Shown: piece after piece, positions 16,313 through 25,653 of the stretch
How positions within the stretch are numbered: position 1 is the first letter of the stretch
Layout of the letters: each line of letters opens with the position of its first letter
Program-made: the position numbers and the translations under genes
The notes under the pieces: model-generated
Databases searched by the model: none
Seen by the model: only the letters and a program-made list of their open reading frames with translations
What the model was told of the DNA's origin: nothing
Assembly (NCBI GenBank): GCA_022750195.1
Contig: JAKIWE010000005.1
Coordinates: 1 to 64,000, forward strand
Reading direction: 5' to 3'
Source: Thermoplasmata archaeon
Lineage (GTDB): Archaea; Thermoplasmatota; Thermoplasmata; Lutacidiplasmatales; UBA184
Length of the DNA: 64,000 nt

Positions 16313-18496
16313 CTAGGACGACGAGAAGACCACGACGCAATCGGTCGCCCAGGTCACCTGGACGGAGAGGGTGGCGTTCGGGTTCCAGAGCACGATGTAC
16401 CACCGGTCGTTGAACGTGAGCTTCACGTCGAACGTCCAGTTGCTGACGTTCTGGATCCCGAACCGGTCCGAGTAGACCTGACCGAAGGTTTGCAGTCGGA
16501 CGAAGTCCAAGGAATCCATCACGTAGGGATCCAGGGATCGCGTGGCGTTGAACGTCCCGGTCAAGGTTGCCGATCGATTGACCGGGAACTCCTCCCACTG
16601 GTAGTAGTTCCCCGGAATCGCCCAGACCGCACCGCTCTTGGCGAGTACGATCGGCGGATGGTGATAGGTCGGCCGGGGGGAGGCGAGCCCCGGGAGGTCT
16701 CCGGCGACCCAGGCCACCCCCACGGCGTTGACCGAGAGAACCACGACCACGATGATCGCGTACAGGGCCCAGGGCCGGCGCGGTAACAGCTGAACACGAG
16801 ATCCGATTCCGACGGCCGCCCCCGGCACCCCCAGTGCGCCGACGGACGCGGCCGGCCCTCCAGCGTCGGGCGTTCCCGTCAACGAGAGAGGTTGCAGCTC
16901 GGCGGGCGTGCCGCTCCAGAGCTGGTCTCCCCTCGCAATCCAACGGTCAAACCCCGCGACGGTGTAGGACAATCCCAGAAACAGAGCGAGCGGCGAGATC
17001 ACCGCCGCCCAGAACCATGCCGCGCTCGGGACCCCAAAGGGCGTTACGACGAAGTTGTAGAGAAGGACGCCAGCGGGAGGTAACTCTGCCAGTACCGCAG
17101 CGAGCGAGGCCGCCTTTCCCCGACGCAGCAGCCGGTCGATGTGACGGTCGCCGGAGCCAGCCACGACCTCAGGAAAGCTCGCGACCAGGAGTGTTTGGGA
17201 GGCCGTGATCGTGGCCAGGAAACCCCCGAACTCAACGGCGAAGGCGACGGCGAACAGGGGGGGTACCGTCTGAGTGGAGGACGCTTGCGAGAGCGCCTCA
17301 GGGAAGGTGACCACGGCGGCAGCGAGGAAAAGGATCGAGAGGCCGAAGGCGACCGCGGAGACGGCAAATCTCCGACGCAGCCGGCGGAGGACGGCGCTCC
17401 AGGGGCCGGAGCCCCAAGCGAACGCCCCGCTCAAGGTCCGGACCGTGGTTCCCCACCGCCGGAGCTGTTGGCCCCCGAGGAGGTAGGCGACGATCACCAA
17501 CAGAGGTATCGAGACGCCCACCGCGCCGAGCACCGGCGAACTCGACACGCCGGGAATCGCTCCTGACGCGATCGATTCCTCGAGAGCGAAGAGAGCAGCC
17601 AAGAGCACGAGGACGACGGCGGTCGCGCGGTACCACTCGAGCGCGTTCCTCCCCAGGTGGACGATGGGACGAAGCAGGGGACCCGGGTCCACCTTCCCCG
17701 CGACGGGGCTCAGAGCCGCAACGGGCGAGCGAACCTGGGAGAGGGGGGCCGTGCAACGGGGACACCTCGGTGCTTCTCCGACCACCGCGTCCAGCTGGAC
17801 GGGATTCCCGCAGTACGCACAGATCACCCGTCCTCGCTGTACGGCCGCGCGTCGGTGCCGCGCCGAGAGCAACGCATGGTCCTGAGCTCGCGCGATCGCA
17901 AAGGTCGACTGCAGAAACGCGTGGACCGCAGGTGCCCCTTGGACCGCGTCCCACCGGAGCGTCGTCGTGGGCCCTGGCGCGACGCCCGGCCCGAGGGGGA
18001 GAGGCTGGATCTCGAAAACGATGGGACCGACGGCCTCCGTGCTCGCGGAGAGCTGTCGGATCTGGGAGAGTTCAGCGAAGCGGAACTGGGAACCGGAGAA
18101 TCCTCGAACGAGAACGACGCGTCGGTGGGTAAGTGCAAACGCGTTGTGCCGCCAAGAGATCAGGACGAGGGCCAGAAGTCCTCCGAAGAGAAGGCCGAAG
18201 AACCCGGTGGAAAGGAGTATCGCCGGCACGCCGCCCGCGACGGCGGTGCCCGAGCTGGTCGACGCTAAGGCGGCCGCCCCGAGGACCAGCGTGAGTGCGA
18301 AGAGAAAGGCGAGGACGATGAGACGCCCGCCGCGCGAGGCCACAAGGCCCGGGCGCCCCTCGTAAAGCACGCGCTCGCCGGGCAGGAGCAGCCGACGAGG
18401 GAAGACTTGGTGACGGTGGCTGTCGGGGCGTCGGTGGACGAGCTCCCCCTCGTTCCGAGGGCGTGTCGCGCCGCCGCCCGGGGTGGGCCCGACCAT
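16313..18496 (-). CDS. large polytopic membrane protein with PH-like domain and zinc ribbon
   Basis: The protein has about 727 residues. Near the start, 'LLLPGERVLYEGRPGLVASRGGRLIVLAF' leads into two membrane segments. A bacterial-PH-like segment follows (NAFALTHRRVVLVRGFSGSQFRFAELSQI), then a CAYCG...CPRC zinc ribbon (about residues 223-247). After that come about nine hydrophobic segments and a C-terminal domain with several N-x-S/T sites, probably outside. The start ATG 18496 lies only 4 bases past the stop of the upstream Kelch-PH gene, so the genes are an operon. A longer frame exists upstream, but it overlaps that gene and is Pro/Arg filler. Function unknown; membrane signalling or transport assembly are possibilities. 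Confidence 0.65.
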   Translation of the reverse strand: MVGPTPGGGATRPRNEGELVHRRPDSHRHQVFPRRLLLPGERVLYEGRPGLVASRGGRLIVLAFLFALTLVLGAAALASTSSGTAVAGGVPAILLSTGFFGLLFGGLLALVLISWRHNAFALTHRRVVLVRGFSGSQFRFAELSQIRQLSASTEAVGPIVFEIQPLPLGPGVAPGPTTTLRWDAVQGAPAVHAFLQSTFAIARAQDHALLSARHRRAAVQRGRVICAYCGNPVQLDAVVGEAPRCPRCTAPLSQVRSPVAALSPVAGKVDPGPLLRPIVHLGRNALEWYRATAVVLVLLAALFALEESIASGAIPGVSSSPVLGAVGVSIPLLVIVAYLLGGQQLRRWGTTVRTLSGAFAWGSGPWSAVLRRLRRRFAVSAVAFGLSILFLAAAVVTFPEALSQASSTQTVPPLFAVAFAVEFGGFLATITASQTLLVASFPEVVAGSGDRHIDRLLRRGKAASLAAVLAELPPAGVLLYNFVVTPFGVPSAAWFWAAVISPLALFLGLSYTVAGFDRWIARGDQLWSGTPAELQPLSLTGTPDAGGPAASVGALGVPGAAVGIGSRVQLLPRRPWALYAIIVVVVLSVNAVGVAWVAGDLPGLASPRPTYHHPPIVLAKSGAVWAIPGNYYQWEEFPVNRSATLTGTFNATRSLDPYVMDSLDFVRLQTFGQVYSDRFGIQNVSNWTFDVKLTFNDRWYIVLWNPNATLSVQVTWATDCVVVFSSS

Positions 18497-18500
18497 CGGG

Positions 18501-20588
18501 TCAGCCCAGCCGCTGGCCACAACTGCGACAGAAGGCGACCCGGCCGGCCGGGTTGAGCTGCCCACAGTTCCGGCAGGCGACCATGCCCGGGGGTGGACGC
18601 GCGGGTGGTGGTGGGACGGCCGGTCGCAACGTCGGGGTAGGGGCCGCTGAAGCTGCCGTCGGTGCGTACGTCGGATAGACCGGTGAAGCGGACGGTCGTT
18701 GAGGGGCCGATACCCCGGCGCCGGTGGCCGCCCCAAAGGCCGGGGCTTGCGAGGAGGCCGGCGCGGACCGAAGGGGGGAGGCGGCGGGGCCGACCTGGGC
18801 GGTCGCCGTCGGACCGACGGTGGCCCTCGCCGGGACATTCAGACCCTCGGCGACGATCCGTGGAAGTACCCACGGGGGTGCCCTGGGGTCGAGGAGGATG
18901 GCCCGGGCCTGCTCGGCCGTGACCGCGAACCCTCCCTGTCCTTGCTCCTTGCCGGGGAAGAGGAACTGGAACCAGTACCGGCCCTTTCGCGGTCGAAGCA
19001 TGCTGGGCTGCAGATTCTCCCAGGCGACTCGCAACTCCCCCCGGGAACGACGGACGATGACGCCGCCGTCGACCACGGCGATGGCCCGGGTCATGGTCCG
19101 AGCGATGCTCAGGTAGAGGCCGACGGCGATGCTCCCGTAGAGTCCGATCGTCAGTCCAGCCAACACCAGGAAGCCGATCAAGCTCAGGCCTCCTTCGGTG
19201 AGAGGCACGATGAAAATGACCGGGAAAATCAGGAAGATGAGCACCACGTAGCTCTGTCCCCCGTAGAGGCTCCGCACGTTCGGCGTTTCGATCCAACGGA
19301 CGACCTCGCCCGGGGCGACGTTCACCCCCGTCGCGAGAAGCCGCTCACGCCGGCGCTGCGCACGGTTGGAGATCGGGAACATGATGCCGAACAGGAGCGG
19401 CAGGAGAAACAGGGGGAACAGGAGGCCGAACAACGAGAACGCGCTCGAGCCTGGCGGGTTGATCAGCAGCGTCCAACTTCCTCCTTCGTAGAGGAAGGTC
19501 GCTGTCAGCAGGCTGAACCCGGTCGTGACCCCGGAGTAGTACACCAGGTATCCGTCGAGCGGGTCGTCGACCAGGAGTCCCCCGAAGCTCGCGTCCGGCC
19601 CGCTGCCGTCGGGGAGCTGCGCCCAACTGGTCCCGTCAAACGCCCAGACGTCGGAGATGAACGTCCCGTGGTCGTAGCCGTTCACCACCAGCGGGATCCC
19701 CTGCTCGGAGTCGTAGGCGGCGCTCGCCATCCACCGAGGCCCTGGCGTCGCCAGGAGACGGCTCGTGACGTCGGTCCAGTTCCCGCCTTTGTAGGTCCAC
19801 GTGTCGCCCAACACTCCCGCCGCCGAGCCGCCGCCGAAGACCACGGTCTCGTTCTGCGCCGTATCGAACACCATCGCCGAGCCCGCGCGCGCGGAGGGCA
19901 TCGACCCGGACGGCCCGGGCGAGGGCAGCTGGGTCCATTGGCCGCCCTGGAAGCTCCAAAAGTCACCGAGATACTGCGCGGTGTTCGCCGAGATGCCCCC
20001 CAACAGGAGGAGGCTCCCGACCCCGGTGTCGTCGACCAGCATGGCCCGGGCCCGCGGGATCGGCGCGTGCCGTTCGAGGGAGGTCAGGTTCGTCCAACGG
20101 TCTCCGGCGAAGCTCCAGGTATCGTTCAGGACGCGGTCGCACGGCGAGTCGGCGCAGCCGCCGAAGAGGACGACCTCGTGGTCCTCGGAGTCGTACGCCA
20201 TGGACGCCTCGTACCGCGCGGGCGGTGCGACCCCACTCCCGACCGGGAGCTCGCTCCAGTTCCCGCGGAGGAAGACCCACGTCGAACTGTCCATCGCGCC
20301 CGAGACGCCGCGCCCGCCGAACATCAGGACGTAGCCGTCCAGCGCGTCGAAAGCACCGCTCGCGGACTCGAGCGGGCGAGGGCTCACCCCGTTGTTGTGC
20401 AACGGAGCGTTGAGTGCTCGAGCCGAGGGCGCCGAAGGGGCCGCGCCCGCCCCGTGCGCCGTGGGGACGAAGGCCAGGAGCACGACAATCGCCGCTCCGA
20501 AAGCCGCCAGCGCGATCGGCGACCGGTACGCCCGCGAGCGGACCGTGCCGGTCCCGGCGACGTGCACGGCGGGGAGCGGGCCCCTCAA
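18501..20588 (-). CDS. Kelch-repeat membrane protein with cytosolic PH-like region and C-terminal zinc ribbon
   Basis: The 695-residue protein has an N-terminal hydrophobic segment (about residues 26-47), then six Kelch-like blades outside the cell. Two or three membrane spans follow (FGLLFPLFLLPLLFGIMF and a second pair near 450-490). A PH-like stretch comes next (TRAIAVVDGGVIVRRSRGELRVAWENL), then a Pro/Ala linker and a terminal CRNCGQLN...CRSCGQRLG zinc ribbon. An extracellular propeller linked to a cytosolic zinc ribbon suggests a sensor or scaffold. It precedes and nearly touches the PH/zinc-ribbon membrane gene, and a smaller relative lies at 20687. The start is uncertain; several in-frame starts lie upstream of the hydrophobic segment. 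Confidence 0.7.
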   Translation of the reverse strand: MRGPLPAVHVAGTGTVRSRAYRSPIALAAFGAAIVVLLAFVPTAHGAGAAPSAPSARALNAPLHNNGVSPRPLESASGAFDALDGYVLMFGGRGVSGAMDSSTWVFLRGNWSELPVGSGVAPPARYEASMAYDSEDHEVVLFGGCADSPCDRVLNDTWSFAGDRWTNLTSLERHAPIPRARAMLVDDTGVGSLLLLGGISANTAQYLGDFWSFQGGQWTQLPSPGPSGSMPSARAGSAMVFDTAQNETVVFGGGSAAGVLGDTWTYKGGNWTDVTSRLLATPGPRWMASAAYDSEQGIPLVVNGYDHGTFISDVWAFDGTSWAQLPDGSGPDASFGGLLVDDPLDGYLVYYSGVTTGFSLLTATFLYEGGSWTLLINPPGSSAFSLFGLLFPLFLLPLLFGIMFPISNRAQRRRERLLATGVNVAPGEVVRWIETPNVRSLYGGQSYVVLIFLIFPVIFIVPLTEGGLSLIGFLVLAGLTIGLYGSIAVGLYLSIARTMTRAIAVVDGGVIVRRSRGELRVAWENLQPSMLRPRKGRYWFQFLFPGKEQGQGGFAVTAEQARAILLDPRAPPWVLPRIVAEGLNVPARATVGPTATAQVGPAASPLRSAPASSQAPAFGAATGAGVSAPQRPSASPVYPTYAPTAASAAPTPTLRPAVPPPPARPPPGMVACRNCGQLNPAGRVAFCRSCGQRLG

Positions 20589-20686
20589 GCTTCGAGGGTG
20601 AGCCGTTCAAGGACTAAAGACGTTCGAGCCGCGTCCGGTCGGCTCCCGATCGACTCGGGGACCGAATCGCACCAACGGCGCGACCG

Positions 20687-21469
20687 TTACGACGGGAGTC
20701 GGACCGGGGCGGAGCACGTCGGGCACTTCGGATTGAGCGGGTCCAGGCTCGCCAGCTCGATAGGCCCCCCACAATACTCGCACCGGATCGAGGCGGCGGT
20801 GAACTTATCGAGCGCCGCCTGGGCGGCGAGGGCCTCGGTCTGGCGCCGAAGTCCGAACGCGAACGCCTCTTGGACGAAGGCGTACACGAGCGGCGCTTTG
20901 GCGATCCCGTCCCAGCGCAGCGGACGTTGCCGCCCAGCGTGCGCCCCACCGCCATAGGCTGACGGGGGCGTGGTGTCGAACCGGAGCCCTCCGGAGATCC
21001 CGGGCTCGGTGGCGAGATTGTGGACCTGGACGTAGGAGGCGTCCTGGAACTGCGAGCCCCGTACGCCCGAGACTCGAATGACCCGCTGGTCGGTCAGCGC
21101 GTAGACCTGGTGTCGCCATTGGACCACGAGCACGATGAGCCAGAGAAGGAACGGGGTGCCGAGAATGACCCCCCCGGGTAGCGCGGACACGGAGGTCGCG
21201 GCCACTCCGAAGAACAGCGCGAGGAAAAGGAGGATGACGATCAGGCGCCCCCAGTAGAGGGCGAAGAAACCCGGGCGGGTCTCGAACAGAACATGCTCGC
21301 CGGGCGGGAGCAACTCCCGGGGAAGGGCGCCCGGCTGGTTCGTCGGGGGCAGTTGGACGAGAAGGTCGGCCTCCGTCTTGGGCGCCGGCAGAGAGCCCGC
21401 CACTGACCAGGGCGAAGGACACGCTCGGATAACGGTGACCGCGAGTCCCTCGAGACCGACCGGTCGCAC
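20687..21469 (-). CDS. membrane PH-like protein with C-terminal zinc ribbon
   Basis: The 260-residue protein resembles the N-terminal third of the product at 16313. It has 'LLPPGEHVLFETRPGFFALYWGRLIVILL', two membrane segments, a PH-like stretch (QVYALTDQRVIRVSGVRGSQFQDASYVQV) and a zinc ribbon (CEYCGG...CPTCSAP, about residues 231-254). This looks like a minimal version of the same family. GTG 21403 is an alternative start that removes 22 residues lacking family character. It is in the same direction as the two larger relatives and downstream of the ABC transporter genes. Confidence 0.7.
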   Translation of the reverse strand: MRPVGLEGLAVTVIRACPSPWSVAGSLPAPKTEADLLVQLPPTNQPGALPRELLPPGEHVLFETRPGFFALYWGRLIVILLFLALFFGVAATSVSALPGGVILGTPFLLWLIVLVVQWRHQVYALTDQRVIRVSGVRGSQFQDASYVQVHNLATEPGISGGLRFDTTPPSAYGGGAHAGRQRPLRWDGIAKAPLVYAFVQEAFAFGLRRQTEALAAQAALDKFTAASIRCEYCGGPIELASLDPLNPKCPTCSAPVRLPS

Positions 21470-21584
21470 GCAGTACTCGTCGATCGCTCTGCAACGATAT
21501 CGTCTCAGGAGGAAATCTCCTCTCGGCGGACGACGGTCGGAATCCGATCTCGTGGGTGTCGACGGCGTCCGCCGTGGCTGTGGC

Positions 21585-22487
21585 TCAGACGAACAGGTCT
21601 TCGAGGGGGTTCTCCATCTCCTTCACTTCGCGGATCCGGACCCCCTTCGCGGCCAGCTCGGCCACGATCTTCGGGACCTCCTCGGGCCCGGCGAGCTCTT
21701 GGAGATAGTACTCGCCCTTCTTCGAGGAGGCCGGGAGGAACGCTTCGGCCCCTTCGGCGCGGATGCCGATGACGTACTTCGTCGGTCGCAGCTCGCTCAG
21801 GAGTCCAAAGTAGCCGACCCGCCCGTCCTTGAGCGCGAGGACGTACTTTCCTATCTCTCGCGCCTCGTACAAATTGTGCGAGGAGTAGAGCACCAGGTCG
21901 TCCTTGCTCAACCCGAGAACGAGGTCCCGGATCTCTCGGGCCAGCTTCGGGTCGAGGTTGCTCGTCGGCTCGTCCAGCAGGTAGATGCTACGCTCCTGCA
22001 GGAAGACCCGCGCTATCGAGACTCGCTTCTTCTGCCCCTGGCTCAGCTCGGAGAAGAACCGACTCCGCAGCTCCTCGATGCCGAGAAGCCGGATGACCCT
22101 CTCGACCTCGGGCGGGCCGACCCCTTGTACCTTGGCGTAGAACCGCAACGCTTCCTCCACCCGCAGACCGTCGGGCATCCCGTCGATGTGGGAGAGATAC
22201 TGCATGCGCGTTCGGGCCTCGTGCCGGGCGATGTCGATCCCGTCGACGGCGATCGTCCCGGCACTGGGCATGAGGATACCGCCGATGGTCCGGAACAGCG
22301 TGGTCTTGCCGGCTCCGTTCGGCCCGAGGACGACGTAGATGGCCGGGACTTCGATGGTGAAGGTGATGTCTCGAAGTACCGGCTTTCCGCGGTAGCCGGC
22401 GCTCACCCCGTGAAGCTCGATGCGGTGGTGTTCTCGCGACCGACCCTCGACCCCGGAGGGAGATGCCGGCTGTGCGCCTGAATTCAC
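21585..22487 (-). CDS. ABC transporter ATP-binding protein
   Basis: The 300-residue protein has all ABC ATPase motifs. Walker A is GPNGAGKTT (about residues 54-62), the signature is LSQGQKKRVSIARVF, and Walker B is IYLLDEPTSNLD. An H-loop His follows in LYSSHNLYEA. The C-terminal 80 residues form an extra domain typical of exporters of the CcmA/NatA type. The family powers transport of small molecules or peptides out of the cell. Its start lies 14 bases after the permease stop, so the pair is an operon. Confidence 0.9.
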   Translation of the reverse strand: MNSGAQPASPSGVEGRSREHHRIELHGVSAGYRGKPVLRDITFTIEVPAIYVVLGPNGAGKTTLFRTIGGILMPSAGTIAVDGIDIARHEARTRMQYLSHIDGMPDGLRVEEALRFYAKVQGVGPPEVERVIRLLGIEELRSRFFSELSQGQKKRVSIARVFLQERSIYLLDEPTSNLDPKLAREIRDLVLGLSKDDLVLYSSHNLYEAREIGKYVLALKDGRVGYFGLLSELRPTKYVIGIRAEGAEAFLPASSKKGEYYLQELAGPEEVPKIVAELAAKGVRIREVKEMENPLEDLFV

Positions 22488-22500
22488 CGACGTCCTCCGA

Positions 22501-23229
22501 TCATAGTGGGGAGAGGAAGCGGTCGCGCCCCATCAGTCGCGCGGAGAGCGCGAGCAGGAGGGCCACCGCGGCGATGATCACGCCGGCGGCTCCGGCCGTG
22601 AAGTAGTAGAATTGGCCGTGGGGGAGAGCCTCGGCGACGATGAGTACGAGGATGCCCGGCGTGATCCCGACCATCGGCGCGATGCCGATGGGGCTGTTGA
22701 TCCCGGTCCGCGGGGTGGAGACCGACGACCAGATCATTCCGACCGTCGAGGTGAACAGCGCCCCGGCGAAGCCCATCGGAACCGTGTAGAACGCCAGCGA
22801 TTCCGAGAGGTCGGTCGTCAAGGTAATGCCGTGAGAGAGCGCAATGCTCAGCCCCACCCCGAGGGCGAGCCCGAGGATCAGCGCGGCGAGAGCGGCCGTC
22901 GCGATGAGGCTGTCCACGAACAGGCTCCGCGGGCGGACTCCGTACGCGATGAGGTACTCGAAGACCCCCTTCGTCCGGTCGCTGACGAAAGTGATGAGTG
23001 CGCCGGACGAGCCGAGGATCGCGAACAGTGGGATCTCCAGTGGGAAGGTGGTCGCGAAGACCGTCGGGCTCTTGGTCCCGAGAACCAGCACGAGGGAAAG
23101 GAAGAGGGCCAGCACGGTGCCGATGGCAAGGTACCGCCATCCCAGGGCCACCGATCTGCGGATCGTGGTTCCCATCAAACTCGCCGGACGCAGCGTCGGT
23201 CCGGCGAGGGCATTGGCCCCCGACATCAT
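22501..23229 (-). CDS. ABC transporter permease (ABC-2 type)
   Basis: The 242-residue protein has six hydrophobic segments, with a cytosolic loop containing the sequence SDRTKGVFEYLIAYGVRPRSL that resembles ABC-2 exporter permeases. It precedes the matching ATPase gene. Start ATG 23229 (MMSGANALAG) lies about 20 bases after a strong TATA element, so the transcript is probably leaderless. The substrate is unknown. Confidence 0.75.
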   Translation of the reverse strand: MMSGANALAGPTLRPASLMGTTIRRSVALGWRYLAIGTVLALFLSLVLVLGTKSPTVFATTFPLEIPLFAILGSSGALITFVSDRTKGVFEYLIAYGVRPRSLFVDSLIATAALAALILGLALGVGLSIALSHGITLTTDLSESLAFYTVPMGFAGALFTSTVGMIWSSVSTPRTGINSPIGIAPMVGITPGILVLIVAEALPHGQFYYFTAGAAGVIIAAVALLLALSARLMGRDRFLSPL

Positions 23230-23245
23230 CTCGCGTTACCGTCGG

Positions 23246-23258
23246 CGATTTTAAGGAC
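23246..23258 (-). promoter_or_regulatory. TATA promoter of the ABC transporter operon
   Basis: On the minus strand CCTTAAAATCG stands out as the only AT-rich stretch near the permease start, centred about 25 bases before ATG 23229. This spacing puts transcription start at or next to the start codon. Confidence 0.6.
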
Positions 23259-23503
23259 TGCAGGCAGCGAAGGCCACCGAACGGTCCGCGGCCCATACCC
23301 CGCTCGGGCCGCTCTGGGCAGCACGCCCCTTGCAGATTGCACGGCGATCTTGCCGCGCCCGCCTCAAGGCGGCGGGCCGGCTCGGTTCCCAACCCCTCCG
23401 CTCCAAGAGTGTGGTTCACCCTCGGTCGCAGGGTCGTTCAGGGAAGCGGGACGTTCCCGGGCGGCCGGGCCGGCAGCTGACCCGGTTGTTGGGCCGAGTG
23501 TCG

Positions 23504-24295
23504 CTACCGGCTTTTCCACGTCACCGTGAAGGTCGTGCCACCGAACGAGAGGCCCGAGGGGGAGGCATCGGTCCCCGGCGAGTCGGTCATGGTGATCGCG
23601 AAGACCTTGGTGAAGCCGCTGATGCTCGCGGTCGTGCCGGAGATCGTCGCGTGGGCGTTCCGGAACGTAACGGTCCCGTACGGCGTGATCCCGCCCGTCG
23701 CGCCACCGCCGGAATCATCCTCGACGATCCATTCGGCCGAGCTGCGGACGGCGCTCGGAAAGGTCCGGGAGTGGGCCGAGGTCTTGCCGGTGGTCACATC
23801 GGTCAACGAGGTCGTGAAGACCTTCGTGCTCGCCTGGTAGGAGACCTCGGCCGACATCTTGTCACCGGCATGGACGACGATCGTGAGGGTGATGAACGGC
23901 AGGGGGTAGAACTCGCGCCACGAATAGTACGACACGGTGCCGTGGTAGCAGACGAGGTCCATGCCGGTCTGCTCGACGGTCGAGGAGTTCATGCCGTCGA
24001 TCCCGATCCAGAACGCCACCGAGTAGGAGGCCGTGCTTGGGCAACGCCCTTTCATGGACGGAACGACCCAGGTTCCCTTGACGTCGGTCACGCTCCCCTT
24101 CTTTCCCGAAATGCCGTACCCGGCCCAGTTGCCGCTCGTGGAGGAGGTGATCTTACCCGACTGAATCTTCGCAAGGGTCGTAGCGTGTGCGGAAGCGGCT
24201 CGGGCCGGCGCCTGGGGAGCTGCAGAAGCGAACGCCGTGAGCAGCATCAGCGCACAGCATCCGAGCACCAAAAACCCCACTCGCCGGACCATCAT
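23504..24295 (-). CDS. secreted glutamic peptidase, G1 (eqolisin) family
   Basis: The 263-residue protein begins with a signal peptide (VGFLVLGCCALMLLTAFASA, ending near residue 26). The mature part has G1-peptidase hallmarks: SGNWAGY (about 54-60), GTWVVPS, FWIGIDG, the catalytic Gln in EQTGMD (Gln109), WREFYP, and the catalytic Glu in SSAEWIVED (Glu188). Eqolisins are acid proteases, best known from fungi and also found in bacteria and archaea, using a Gln/Glu dyad. A secreted acid protease suits an acidophilic or peptide-scavenging archaeon. It stands alone in its own transcription unit. Both dyad residues are present, so it should be active. Confidence 0.85.
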   Translation of the reverse strand: MMVRRVGFLVLGCCALMLLTAFASAAPQAPARAASAHATTLAKIQSGKITSSTSGNWAGYGISGKKGSVTDVKGTWVVPSMKGRCPSTASYSVAFWIGIDGMNSSTVEQTGMDLVCYHGTVSYYSWREFYPLPFITLTIVVHAGDKMSAEVSYQASTKVFTTSLTDVTTGKTSAHSRTFPSAVRSSAEWIVEDDSGGGATGGITPYGTVTFRNAHATISGTTASISGFTKVFAITMTDSPGTDASPSGLSFGGTTFTVTWKSR

Positions 24296-24485
24296 CGCCG
24301 CTGCCGAAGCTTCGCGGGTCTATGAACGTATGCTCGGGCCGACTCGTCTCGAGGAGAATCTAGGGAACCGCTCCTCCATCTCAACGAGGTAGACTCCGAT
24401 TCAAATTGCCCGTCCACCCGGACCTGTCCGGGGCGGCTGAACTTCCCCCATCGCGAGGCAGACGATACGTCCGCCGATAGGAAGT

Positions 24486-24989
24486 TCAACGAAGTGCGAC
24501 CGGCTGCGCAGGCGAATTATCCGGCTCCACGACGACCGCGGTTCCGTAGGCCAGGACCTCGGTCATCGCGGTGCCCATTTCCGAAGTGTCAAAGCCGACG
24601 GCGACGACGGCATTGGCTCCAAGGCTCCTCGCGTGGGCCGCGAGACGCTCGATCGCTTGGTGACGAACTTGCTCGAGCAGCTGGGTGTACACCTTGATCT
24701 CGCCGCCGCCCCAAGCCCGAAAGAACGCGAAGACGTTCTGACCGAGGCCTCGAGAACGAACGATCAGTCCAAACGTCGCACCGATGACCCGGGTGACCCG
24801 GTAGCCCGACACAAACGGTGTGGTCACGATGAGGAGATCGGTAGGAGGAGCGAATGCTTCGCCGGAGACCGGGCGACCTACGGACGCCGACATCGATTCT
24901 GCTAGCCCGCGGCCGTAATGACCTTCGCGAATCAGGCCCGACGCCGCGGAGCGCAGTGACTCCAAATTCACCAGGTTCGGCCAGCCCAT
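24486..24989 (-). CDS. YbjQ/UPF0145 family protein
   Basis: The 167-residue protein has an N-terminal helical part (about residues 1-50), then the compact beta-alpha UPF0145 domain. Its marks are LLIVTTPFVSGYRVTRVIG, an inner helix with repeated Arg/Glu (QVRHQAIERLAAHARSLGA) and the signature GANAVVAVGFDTSE. The family forms pentamers with a proposed metal-binding role, but its biological job is not known. The usual length is about 105 residues, so the first 50 are an extra part. Confidence 0.85.
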   Translation of the reverse strand: MGWPNLVNLESLRSAASGLIREGHYGRGLAESMSASVGRPVSGEAFAPPTDLLIVTTPFVSGYRVTRVIGATFGLIVRSRGLGQNVFAFFRAWGGGEIKVYTQLLEQVRHQAIERLAAHARSLGANAVVAVGFDTSEMGTAMTEVLAYGTAVVVEPDNSPAQPVALR

Positions 24990-25013
24990 TCTCCAAGGGT
25001 GGCTGTCAACCCC

Positions 25014-25436
25014 CTACCCGGGCGGGAGGACAGCTTGGGAAGGATTCCCATTCCAGATGTCGATCACACACTGCCACTCACCTTCCGGAGTTTTTCGCCA
25101 AACCGTCACGGTCTTGCCATACCGAGTGACCAAGACACCGGCGGTGTCCGGGAACGTGAATCGGCTCGCTTCCACCAAGTAGCCTTGGTCCCCGCCCTCG
25201 CTGACAACGGCGAGTTCGGGGTCCCAAGTCACCGAAAAACCTGGTGTCGCCAGGCTCTGGGTCACGTACCGGCGGATCGCCGACTTGCCGACCAGAGCGG
25301 GCTGGTCCGGCGGCATTACGATGGCATCCTCGGACCAGAACGATACGATCTTCTCGACATTCCTAGAGCCGAGCACTTTGGCCCACGCTCGGCTGGTTTG
25401 CAATAGTCGGTCCTGGTCGGGGGTAGCGGTCGGCAT
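25014..25436 (-). CDS. SnoaL/DUF4440-like (NTF2-fold) protein
   Basis: The protein of about 140 residues has the cone-shaped NTF2-like pattern: a first helix (QDRLLQTSRAWAKVLGSRNVEKIVSFW), SEDAIVMPPDQPALVGKSAIRRYV, then four strands ending GKTVTVWRKTPEGEWQCVIDIWN. This family includes ketosteroid-isomerase-like enzymes and many stress proteins of unknown substrate. ATG 25436 is preferred over a start 26 residues upstream because the fold begins here. A TTAA-containing element near 25463-25468 may be its promoter. Confidence 0.75.
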   Translation of the reverse strand: MPTATPDQDRLLQTSRAWAKVLGSRNVEKIVSFWSEDAIVMPPDQPALVGKSAIRRYVTQSLATPGFSVTWDPELAVVSEGGDQGYLVEASRFTFPDTAGVLVTRYGKTVTVWRKTPEGEWQCVIDIWNGNPSQAVLPPG

Positions 25437-25653
25437 AGATGTGCTTCCGCACCCCACCCCTGGGTTAAGGAGCTGTCCGGCGGTCAAATCGAGAGCCTGC
25501 CCCTCGGCTGACACCCGTCCGCCAAAGGGTGCGTTGTGAAGGCTCGATGTATTCTCTCTTACGGACGACCGGGGTGAATGCCGGTGATCGTGAAAGTCGA
25601 GCCGAGGATGCAGAGGGAGACCCTTGCAGGACCTTGCGTTCTACGCGCTCCCC

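Noticed and set aside
18497-18838. N-terminal extension of the PH/zinc-ribbon membrane gene
   Set aside because: This part overlaps the 3' end of the Kelch gene and is Pro/Arg-rich; ATG 18496 gives tight operon spacing and a family-like start.
18699-20957. Plus-strand frame of 752 residues
   Set aside because: Antisense to the Kelch/zinc-ribbon gene; composition is that of a mirrored GC-rich gene.
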